Shown in pieces: positions 5,789 to 11,612 of a stretch of 11,612 nucleotides of DNA (position 1 is its first letter; each line of letters begins with the position of its first letter). Both the position numbers and the translations under genes were made by a program. The stretch spans positions 1 through 11,612 of the forward strand of contig PIXU01000017.1 of the NCBI GenBank assembly GCA_003601795.1. The letters run 5' to 3'. The notes under the pieces are model-generated. The model did not search any database. It saw nothing but the letters and a program-made list of their open reading frames with translations, and was not told the origin of the DNA. Source of the stretch: Candidatus Methanophagales archaeon (GTDB taxonomy: Archaea > Halobacteriota > Syntropharchaeia > Alkanophagales > Methanospirareceae).

Positions 5789-6799
5789 ATGAAAGAGGCG
5801 ATGTTCTACGAGAAATTAGAAGAGAACGCAGTTAGATGCCACCTATGTCCTCATCATTGTAAGATAAATGAATCGAAGAGGGGGATATGCGGAGTTAGAG
5901 AGAACAGGGGTGGTGTCCTCTATAGCCTGGTCTATGGTAAGATAGTTGCGCGAGGGATTGACCCAATAGAGAAGAAACCTTTCTTCCATTTCCATCCAGG
6001 CTCTGAGGCATACTCAATTGCTACGGTTGGCTGTAACTTCAGATGCAAGAACTGCCAGAACTTCCATATTTCTCAGATGCCAAAAGAAGGCGAGAAACTG
6101 ATAGTGGGGGAAGATGCATCTCCTGAAGAGATTGTTGCGGCAGCCAGGCAATACGGTTGTAGAACCATCGCATACACTTATACCGAACCGACCATCTTTT
6201 TCGAGTTTGCTTATGACACCGCCAGATTGGCACATAAAGAAGGGATATGCAACTCCTTTATCACAAACGGGCATATTACGGAAGAAGCTATACGTACTCT
6301 CGCCCCTTATTTAGATGCGGTAAATGTAGATCTGAAGGGGCTATCTGAAGACCTGTATCGAAAAAATTGCGGTGGGCACCTGAAACCCGTCATGGATGCG
6401 ATAAAGCTGTACAAAAGCCTGGGAGTTTGGGTTGAAGTAACCACGCTGGTTATACCAACATTGAACGATTCTGAGGAAGAGTTCAGAGGGATTGCCGAGT
6501 TCATCAAAAGCGTAGCCGTGGACATACCATGGCATATTTCACAGTTCTATCCCGCATATAAGCTAACCAATCTCCCCCCAACACCTATTACAGCCTTACG
6601 TAAAGCGCGTGAAATTGGGCTGGATGTAGGATTGAGATACGTGTACGAGGGCAATGTTCCGGGTGAGGGCGGGGAGAATACCTACTGCTACCAATGCGGA
6701 GAGTTGTTAATCCGGCGCTATGGATTCCAGATTCTGGAGAATAAAATACGAGATTCAAGATGTCCAAAGTGTGGTGCCAAGATAGATGGGATATTATAA
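5789..6799 (+). CDS. amrS: AmmeMemoRadiSam system radical SAM enzyme (PflA-like)
   Basis: A 336-residue radical SAM protein of COG1180, the group named for co-occurrence with AMMECR1 and MEMO1 proteins. An N-terminal cysteine knuckle (C17, C20, C24, C34, reading CHLCPHHC then GICG) precedes the SAM-cluster motif C82, C86, C89 (GCNFRCKNCQNFHISQ). Further family marks are YTEPTIFFE, FITNGHI, DAVNVDLKG and WHISQFYP. At the C-terminus C300/C303 and C325/C328 form a zinc-ribbon-like pair. The length is usual for the family. The reaction remains undefined to my knowledge; the PflA-like fold suggests glycyl-radical activation or a protein or tRNA modification. No MEMO1 or AMMECR1 gene is in the window. 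The start is the ATG at 5789 after AAAAGG; the ATG at 5801 is an alternative. A T-run follows the gene, so purC may have its own transcript. Confidence 0.93.
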   Translation: MKEAMFYEKLEENAVRCHLCPHHCKINESKRGICGVRENRGGVLYSLVYGKIVARGIDPIEKKPFFHFHPGSEAYSIATVGCNFRCKNCQNFHISQMPKEGEKLIVGEDASPEEIVAAARQYGCRTIAYTYTEPTIFFEFAYDTARLAHKEGICNSFITNGHITEEAIRTLAPYLDAVNVDLKGLSEDLYRKNCGGHLKPVMDAIKLYKSLGVWVEVTTLVIPTLNDSEEEFRGIAEFIKSVAVDIPWHISQFYPAYKLTNLPPTPITALRKAREIGLDVGLRYVYEGNVPGEGGENTYCYQCGELLIRRYGFQILENKIRDSRCPKCGAKIDGIL

Positions 6800-6818
6800 T
6801 TTTCTCGTGGATTTGCAA

Positions 6819-6825
6819 TTTTTTT
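6819..6825 (+). terminator. T-tract behind amrS
   Basis: A run of seven T on the + strand 20 nt after the amrS stop codon fits an archaeal intrinsic terminator. The same 50-nt gap also holds the purC ribosome binding site, so reading through into purC is also possible. Confidence 0.35.
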
Positions 6826-6849
6826 ACATAACACAAAAGGAGATGTAAC

Positions 6850-7878
6850 ATGGGTAGTGTAAAAGACCTGGTAGTTATTGAGGAACCGGAGAAAAACAAA
6901 ACAGGAAAGGCTCAATTCGTCTTCTCTGACAGATACTCTGTATTTGATTGGGGAGAGATGCCTGACCATATTCAGGCAAAAGGAGCCGCTATCTGCATAA
7001 CCACCGCCTACTTCTTTGAGAAATTGGAAGAGAAGGGAATAAGGACACATTACAAGGGATTAGTGGAAGAAGGCGAAGTCAAAAGATTATCGGAATTAAA
7101 ATCGCCGCGATTGTGTATGGAAATAGAACTGTTGAGAGTTTTAAAGCCTGACATTAAGGGAAATACTTACGACTACTCCATTTACAGGGAAGAAAAGGCA
7201 AACCTCCTTATCCCGCTCGAGATAATCTATCGTAACTCGCTACCAGAGGGCTCAAGTGTTTTCAAGCGATTACAAGAAGGGGGTTTGAGACTGGCGGATT
7301 TAGGGTTGAACGAAACGCCCTATCCCGGGCAGGTCTTAGAAAAACCGCTTCTCGATGTCTCCACCAAGCTGGAAGCAAGCGATAGATACCTGAGCAGGGA
7401 AGAGGCAAAGGAAATTGCAGGTCTGAGCGAAGATGAAATGGAAGAAATTGAGAGGATAACACTACTTATCAATGAACTCATCACTAAGGAGGCAAGAAGA
7501 ATAGGGCTCGTAAATGAAGATGGTAAGGTGGAATTTGGATTTGACGAAGACCGAAAACTGATGCTGGTAGATGCCGTAGGCACTTTAGACGAGTGTCGGT
7601 TTACGTATAAAGGAATGCCGGTGAGTAAAGAGATAGCGAGGATATTTTACCGTAATACATCATGGTATGAAGAGGTTGAAGAAGCGAAAAAAGTAGATAA
7701 CGTAGGCTGGAAAAAATTAGTGGAAAATAAGCCTCCATTGCTACCGCCTGCTATTAAAGATTTAATCTCCATGCTTTACAAAGCCTGTTGCAACGAAATA
7801 ACCCAAAGAATTTGGTTTACAGATGTACCTCCGGTAAAAGAAATATTGAAAGAGATAAGGGCGGTTCTTCCGTCATGA
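6850..7878 (+). CDS. purC: Phosphoribosylaminoimidazole-succinocarboxamide synthase (SAICAR synthase)
   Basis: A 342-residue cytosolic enzyme that joins aspartate to CAIR with ATP to make SAICAR in purine synthesis. The nucleotide-binding start GKAQFVFSDRYSVFDWGEMP (19-38) carries the SDRxSxFD signature. IPLEIIYRNSLPEGSS (121-136) is the substrate loop, equivalent to the more common VVRNYLxGS. LEASDRYLS (174-182) and LVDAVGTLDECRF (239-251) match the remaining conserved blocks. It is longer than bacterial PurC (about 240 residues) and resembles the larger archaeal form. The start is clear: AAAGGAGAT lies five bases before the ATG. No other purine genes are adjacent. Thirty bases downstream the SagB pseudogene begins on the same strand, so the two may once have shared a transcript. 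Confidence 0.92.
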   Translation: MGSVKDLVVIEEPEKNKTGKAQFVFSDRYSVFDWGEMPDHIQAKGAAICITTAYFFEKLEEKGIRTHYKGLVEEGEVKRLSELKSPRLCMEIELLRVLKPDIKGNTYDYSIYREEKANLLIPLEIIYRNSLPEGSSVFKRLQEGGLRLADLGLNETPYPGQVLEKPLLDVSTKLEASDRYLSREEAKEIAGLSEDEMEEIERITLLINELITKEARRIGLVNEDGKVEFGFDEDRKLMLVDAVGTLDECRFTYKGMPVSKEIARIFYRNTSWYEEVEEAKKVDNVGWKKLVENKPPLLPPAIKDLISMLYKACCNEITQRIWFTDVPPVKEILKEIRAVLPS

Positions 7879-7907
7879 GATGAGAATTGGGTGGTGAGCG
7901 AGGTAAA

Positions 7908-8429
7908 ATGAAGAAGAGACTAATCGTGCTTGAGTGGGATTGGATTCGTAATATTGCAAAACGACGGAGAAGAACCCGTCCATATCCCGGTTGCGGATCA
8001 TAACGCCGAAATAAAATTGCCTGAGGTCGTATAAAGACAAACCGTTGACGCTTGCAGCTTCTTTGGGCTACACAGGGGATTACAGTCCATTGGGGAGGAA
8101 GAACACCATCCGCAGGTGCTACTTCCTCTCGAAGTTTATGTCGTTGCTGGAAATGTGAATAACCTTTCCAAAGGGATTATAAACCTCATGAGCATGAACT
8201 GGTAAGGGTTGCGGAAGGTGATAAAAGAGTAGAATTATCTGATGCCGCTCTCGGACAGCGTTGGGTCAGAGAAGGTGCCATTGTCATAGTGATCTCTGCT
8301 GTTTATGAGCGAACAACCAAAAGGTATAAAACGCCAGTCAGAGATGAACGAACAGGAGCGAGCTACCCGAGAGGGATAAGATATGTGCACATGGAAGCAG
8401 GGCATGCCGCTCAGAACGTTTATCTGTAG
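7908..8429 (+). pseudogene. Decayed SagB/ThcOx-type nitroreductase
   Basis: No intact ORF is present, but six segments in three frames line up in order with one SagB/ThcOx-type FMN-dependent oxidoreductase. From 7908: MKKRLIVL. From 7933: SGIGFVILQ to IKLPEVV, with a stop at 8032. From 8033: KDKPLTLA. From 8058: LLWATQGITVHWGGRTPSAG. From 8125: PLEVYVVAGNVNNLSKGI. From 8184: PHEHELVRVAEGD, AALGQRWVREGAIVIVI, AVYERTTKRY and RYVHMEAGHAAQNVYL, ending at a TAG. Between IKLPEV and KDKPLTLA about twenty residues with the usual RRSVR flavin-binding motif are missing. After the TAG the remaining C-terminal third of the fold is absent. Normal members use FMN to oxidise thiazoline or oxazoline rings in peptides or act as stand-alone reductases. 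At least four frameshifts, one deletion and one nonsense codon show true decay rather than misreading. The segments are seen; the family alignment is from memory. Confidence 0.9.
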
Positions 8430-8439
8430 CTAAGGCACT

Positions 8440-9483
8440 CTAAATAGGTTTTGTTATATTCTTCTCTCTCCCTTTTTTGAGATTAATAAGGTAATCCAGT
8501 TCTTCCGGCTTTGCCTCACCGAAATCCGCATATCCTTTCTCTTTGATATATTCTATAACCTTCTTCGCAGGCTCTTCTCGCACCGCGACCGTCGAAAATC
8601 CCGGGGCACTTCCTACACTACCCACACTCGCATCGCTCTCCACCGCAGTGAAATCCGTACAAACGTTGCACCCACTTGCAACTATATCTTCTACTTCTTT
8701 CACCTTGAATTTCACTTTTTCACCATCACTCATGGTAGCGATGAACTTACCCTTCGTTATGTCTGTCTTGATTAACTTATCGAAATCAACACCCTTTTCT
8801 TGCAGGAATTTTGAAATATCGTCATAATGGAAATTCTCTGTGCAGAACAAACCCACAACGAGTTTCACCTTTTCACGGAAAATAGGGAATTCCTGCTGTA
8901 GTTTTCTGACGCCAGAAACTATACAGGGCGTCCCGACAACACCAACACCGCGTTTTGTGAACCTCACCGCTTTCTTTAATGCTGGCAGGACATCTGCAAA
9001 TGTATATTTTGTGCCTCCGAGTGTGGGAATCGCAAGCTGTTGAGGGTCTCGCACGTGGAACATCTCGATTGCCCATTTCTCGTCCCTGCCGGCGAACAAA
9101 CCGCGGTCTATCATTCCCATTTCCATTGCCGAAACGATGAGTTCTGTCACCATTGCTCCATCCTGCCCTGCAAACCGCTTCGACCGCCCGGCAATGAATT
9201 CTATATAGGTGCCCAGACCACTTTTTGGCTCGTAAACAAACCTCGGACATACTCGCACGCAGGCGCCGCAGTCCGTGCATTTAGCTTCATAATCCGGAAA
9301 GTCCACGCCATCCACTGCCGTTATTCCGTCTACGGGACATATACACGCGCATGTCAAACACCGGCTGCATAAGTTCGTATCTATGACCTTAGCCTTTAAA
9401 TTCTCAAAATATAATTTGTCCTTTAACGGTTTCTCGGGAACTGTTACTTCCCATTCCGATTCTCCTATTGCTATTCCTGCCAT
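8440..9483 (-). CDS. fpoF: F420H2 dehydrogenase, F420-oxidising subunit F
   Basis: A 347-residue protein of the FrhB/FpoF family, the peripheral input module that takes a hydride from reduced coenzyme F420 through FAD and feeds Fe-S clusters. Two N-terminal [4Fe-4S] sites are C39, C42, C45, C49 and C69, C72, C75, C79. The FrhB domain follows, with GTPCIVSGVRKLQ (184-196), GLFCTENF (211-218) and GCNVCTDFTAVESDASVGS (271-289); C187, C214, C272 and C275 are candidates for a further cluster as in FrhB. An AAAGGAGGT lies six bases before the ATG, so the start is firm. It is the last gene of the fpoD-H-I-F string, 37 nt after fpoI. In Archaeoglobus the same gene is called fqoF. It converges on the SagB pseudogene with 10 nt between them. 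Confidence 0.93.
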   Translation of the reverse strand: MAGIAIGESEWEVTVPEKPLKDKLYFENLKAKVIDTNLCSRCLTCACICPVDGITAVDGVDFPDYEAKCTDCGACVRVCPRFVYEPKSGLGTYIEFIAGRSKRFAGQDGAMVTELIVSAMEMGMIDRGLFAGRDEKWAIEMFHVRDPQQLAIPTLGGTKYTFADVLPALKKAVRFTKRGVGVVGTPCIVSGVRKLQQEFPIFREKVKLVVGLFCTENFHYDDISKFLQEKGVDFDKLIKTDITKGKFIATMSDGEKVKFKVKEVEDIVASGCNVCTDFTAVESDASVGSVGSAPGFSTVAVREEPAKKVIEYIKEKGYADFGEAKPEELDYLINLKKGREKNITKPI

Positions 9484-9520
9484 TTTTTAACCTCCTTTTA
9501 ACTAACTCTTATTTCCATTT

Positions 9521-10249
9521 TCACTTCCTCACAAGCCTCAATATCTGCATCGAACACTCCTTAACACATAATCCACACCCAGTGCATTTATCACGGTCTA
9601 TCGCCATCTTGACTACCTGTCTTTCTATAATAGAAGAAATCGCCCCACTTTCACACATTTCCTCGCAAATCCTGCATCCGAGACAGCTCTCCGGCTCTAT
9701 GCACTGACTCACCATCGGTATCTCCACTGGAGGTGTAACCTCAACAAAAAGAGTATCTTCCTCTCGCGTCCTCTTCAAATGTAAATCCTGCTCGTCTATC
9801 TCATACTCCACCAACTTTTTGTCCTCACGAATTATCTCTGGCTCTTCGATCATCTCTTCGGTAAGTGTGAGCATCTCGTCCATATCCTTATACGCTACGT
9901 CATGAATCTTTGTTGTTTTTAATGCACCACCAGAGCAGGAATCAACGCAGAAATGACAGAAAATGCACTTCCCGTAATCTACTGTGGGGTAGTATCTCTT
10001 ATTTGGGGCTTCTTTCATTTGAACCGCATTCGCAGGGCATACAAAAGCACACTCCCAGCAGCTAATGCACTTGTCGGGGTCAAACATGAGGTAGCCACGG
10101 AAATTATCCGGCATCTTCTTCCTTTCCCGTGGATAAAATACAGTCGCCGTCAGCGGATATACTGATTCTTTCATCGCCACTTTTATGGCGGCTGCGTGCT
10201 TCACTACCTTCTCTCCCAAGCTCTGTTCCGGAACCGTAACTTTTTTCAT
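9521..10249 (-). CDS. fpoI: F420H2 dehydrogenase subunit I (NuoI-like) fused to a second two-cluster ferredoxin domain
   Basis: A 242-residue iron-sulfur protein. Residues 1-115 match FpoI/NuoI, the subunit that carries electrons from the input module to the quinone site, with cluster cysteines 61, 64, 67, 71 and 95, 98, 101, 105. Ordinary FpoI ends about thirty residues later. Here an acidic linker (about 121-175) leads to a second ferredoxin-like domain with cysteines 189, 192, 195, 199 and 222, 225, 228, 232, giving four complete CX2CX2CX3C sets. C183 is extra. Only the first set is followed by the usual proline; the other three have S, E and S. AGGAGTGAT inside the end of fpoH is its ribosome binding site, and only one base separates the fpoH stop from its ATG, so the two genes are coupled. 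The extra domain may be peculiar to this lineage. Confidence 0.9.
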   Translation of the reverse strand: MKKVTVPEQSLGEKVVKHAAAIKVAMKESVYPLTATVFYPRERKKMPDNFRGYLMFDPDKCISCWECAFVCPANAVQMKEAPNKRYYPTVDYGKCIFCHFCVDSCSGGALKTTKIHDVAYKDMDEMLTLTEEMIEEPEIIREDKKLVEYEIDEQDLHLKRTREEDTLFVEVTPPVEIPMVSQCIEPESCLGCRICEEMCESGAISSIIERQVVKMAIDRDKCTGCGLCVKECSMQILRLVRK

Positions 10250-10250
10250 T

Positions 10251-11351
10251 TTATATCACTCCTACCTGTGCTAATGCAATTGATAATGCGAGTGCAATTA
10301 ATGATAATGAAAGCATTGCACCCCACCCAATGCTTAAACCCTGATCAAGCCTATACCTTGGATAGATCGTTCGAAGAACAAACAAAGTGGTCAGTACGAT
10401 CAGCGTTTTTAGTAAGAACCATATAACACCCGAAAGGTCACCAAGCCCCGCGATTTCCGGTCCACTGCCTCCCCCAAGGAATAGAATCGTCATGAGTCCA
10501 GCCAAAACATACGCCTTCTCATAGCACAGCACGTAAATAAGCCCAAAAGCTATCCCTGAATACTCAACATGAGGTCCGGCAGCTAACTCCTGGTCCGCTT
10601 CCGCGATCTCAAAAGGCATTCGTGACGTTGCCATCGCAGCTGCAATAAAAAACGTGAGTGCCGCAATGGGGTTGAGGATTATCCCCCATATAGACTGCTT
10701 ATTTGCTATCCCTACGGGGTCAGAAGTCCCATACAGGAAAATCATCCCAAGAACGGCAATTATAAATGGAACCTCATATGCAAAATACATAAATGCCTCG
10801 CGCACGGTGCCGATAAAAGCAAACCTGCTGTTAGAAGCCCAGCCAAGACCCAGAATAAACAATGGAAATAAGCATATCACTGCCAGTATTATCTGTATCG
10901 CATAAGGCGTTTCTATCGCTACAATATTGCCCGCTGGGATGAATAGCAAAGGAAGAAGGGCGGGTATGAAAGTAAGAAAGGGGAACTGTAAGAAATAAGG
11001 TCTATGCGCATCTTTATGCACTATCACTTCCTGGAAAAGGAATCTGAGCGAGTCTGCAAGTAACTGGATTATCCCTCCTAACCACCACACTATCTCATGC
11101 GGTCCCACACGCCACTGTATCCTGCCGCAGAGTTTGCGTTCTATCCACGGGAAAAAGAGCAATAATATTCCCAATGTTGCAAAACCAGGGCAAATCAGTG
11201 CAGCGAAAAACGGTTTCCAGAGGATAAACGAAATCAATAATTTTATCATCGGGATTTCGGGCAGTAAGTCCAGCATCTGCTGTAAGAGAGGTACGCTCAC
11301 CTGATTGCCCTCGATTCCCAGCCCGGTTATGACGGTGTTTATATCTGTCAT
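10251..11351 (-). CDS. fpoH: F420H2 dehydrogenase membrane subunit H (NuoH-like)
   Basis: A 366-residue membrane protein homologous to NuoH/ND1, which forms the foot of the quinone or methanophenazine channel and links electron transfer to ion movement. About eight membrane helices are visible after a roughly 35-residue N-terminal part. Signature blocks are ERKLCGRIQWRVGP (71-84), LADSLRFLFQE (98-108), GWASNSRFAFIGTVREA (170-186) and PFEIAEADQELAAG (246-259), followed by HVEYSG. The acidic residues of the last block, important for coupling in complex I, are present. The ATG at 11351 follows an AGGTGAT motif seven bases after the fpoD stop. Its final codons contain the ribosome binding site of fpoI. 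The electron acceptor (menaquinone, as in Archaeoglobus, or methanophenazine) cannot be read from this sequence. Confidence 0.95.
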   Translation of the reverse strand: MTDINTVITGLGIEGNQVSVPLLQQMLDLLPEIPMIKLLISFILWKPFFAALICPGFATLGILLLFFPWIERKLCGRIQWRVGPHEIVWWLGGIIQLLADSLRFLFQEVIVHKDAHRPYFLQFPFLTFIPALLPLLFIPAGNIVAIETPYAIQIILAVICLFPLFILGLGWASNSRFAFIGTVREAFMYFAYEVPFIIAVLGMIFLYGTSDPVGIANKQSIWGIILNPIAALTFFIAAAMATSRMPFEIAEADQELAAGPHVEYSGIAFGLIYVLCYEKAYVLAGLMTILFLGGGSGPEIAGLGDLSGVIWFLLKTLIVLTTLFVLRTIYPRYRLDQGLSIGWGAMLSLSLIALALSIALAQVGVI

Positions 11352-11362
11352 CTTTTCATCAC

Positions 11363-11612
11363 CTACCTATCCGCTTCTGGCGGGAAGTATCCAAAACTCC
11401 CATAGATTGTCCAGAAATCTGCTACCCTTTCTCCTTTTGATGCTTCTATTATCCCCCTCAGATTCATCCAGCACGGTGTTACCACCCTCACACGATAAGG
11501 AACATTTGACTCGCCATCGCTTATTATTGAATATAGCAGTGTGCCCCTCCCAGCCTCGATAACCGAAGTCCACTCGCCTCTTGGGAGTACGAGATTACCA
11601 CAAGCATGGAAC
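11363..11612 (-). CDS. fpoD: F420H2 dehydrogenase subunit D (NuoD-like), C-terminal fragment
   Basis: The minus-strand frame entering at the window edge reads FHACGNLVLPRGEWTSVIEA, then GTLLYSIISDGESNVPYRVR, a conserved block near the C-terminus of NuoD/FpoD, the 49-kDa hydrogenase-large-chain-like subunit that forms the quinone pocket with FpoH. It continues RGIIEASKGERVADFWTIYG and ends PPEADR with TAG at 11363-11365. The final DR after a short helix is typical of the family, whose C-terminal end reaches the quinone site. About 82 of roughly 370 residues are visible. Eleven bases separate it from fpoH. The start lies beyond the window. Confidence 0.9.
   Translation of the reverse strand, partial: FHACGNLVLPRGEWTSVIEAGRGTLLYSIISDGESNVPYRVRVVTPCWMNLRGIIEASKGERVADFWTIYGSFGYFPPEADR

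Noticed and set aside
7908..8003. A 31-codon ORF from the ATG at 7908 as a small basic peptide.
   Set aside because: After eight codons it reads out of frame through the SagB relic; the other frame carries the family-like sequence.
1..11612. CRISPR arrays, transposases, integrase sites, tRNA or rRNA genes, toxin-antitoxin or defence islands.
   Set aside because: No regularly spaced repeats, terminal inverted repeats, transposase motifs or cloverleaf-like sequences were noticed on either strand when reading by eye.

Overview
The window looks like a piece of a euryarchaeal chromosome. The start sites carry AGGAGGTGA-type Shine-Dalgarno sequences, the intergenic stretches have AT-rich TATA-like elements, the purC is of archaeal type, and there is an F420H2 dehydrogenase (Fpo/Fqo) operon. 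The order fpoD-fpoH-fpoI-fpoF, with fpoF directly behind fpoI, matches what I recall of the Archaeoglobus fqo cluster rather than Methanosarcina, where fpoF lies elsewhere. A lineage such as ANME-1 (Methanophagales) or a relative of Archaeoglobi would fit. That assignment is inference: no rRNA or marker gene is present.

Layout. 1-469 (+): C-terminal end of a plasma-membrane-type proton P-type ATPase cut by the window edge. 579-2541 (-): a radical SAM protein (COG0731 type) followed by two small membrane proteins that look like the two halves of one ArsP/DUF318-type permease. 2675-3682 (+): a two-TM potassium channel with an RCK domain and a possible internal start for a free RCK protein. 3708-5533 (-): a MinD-type ATPase with an inserted two-cluster ferredoxin, preceded on its own strand by a small zinc-ribbon ORF with no usable start codon and a NifX/NifB-family gene broken by one frameshift. 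5789-7878 (+): the AmmeMemoRadiSam radical SAM enzyme and purC. 7908-8429 (+): a heavily decayed SagB/ThcOx-type nitroreductase pseudogene that can be pieced together from six segments in three frames. 8440-11612 (-): fpoF, fpoI, fpoH and the end of fpoD.

How the genes work together. FpoF takes electrons from F420H2 and passes them through Fe-S clusters, including FpoI, to the membrane arm containing FpoH, where quinone or methanophenazine is reduced and ions are moved. Here FpoI carries an extra C-terminal two-cluster ferredoxin domain, so the chain has more clusters than expected. The MinD-ferredoxin ATPase and the NifX-type protein belong to a widespread archaeal group thought to handle metal clusters or cofactors. 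Two of the ORFs in that cluster are damaged as read, so it is either decaying or contains sequence errors. I found no CRISPR array, insertion sequence, tRNA or rRNA, and no clearly new multi-gene system. The most notable points are the enlarged FpoI, the broken NifX/zinc-ribbon pair, the SagB relic, the internal start in the channel gene and the twin palindromes before the MinD gene.
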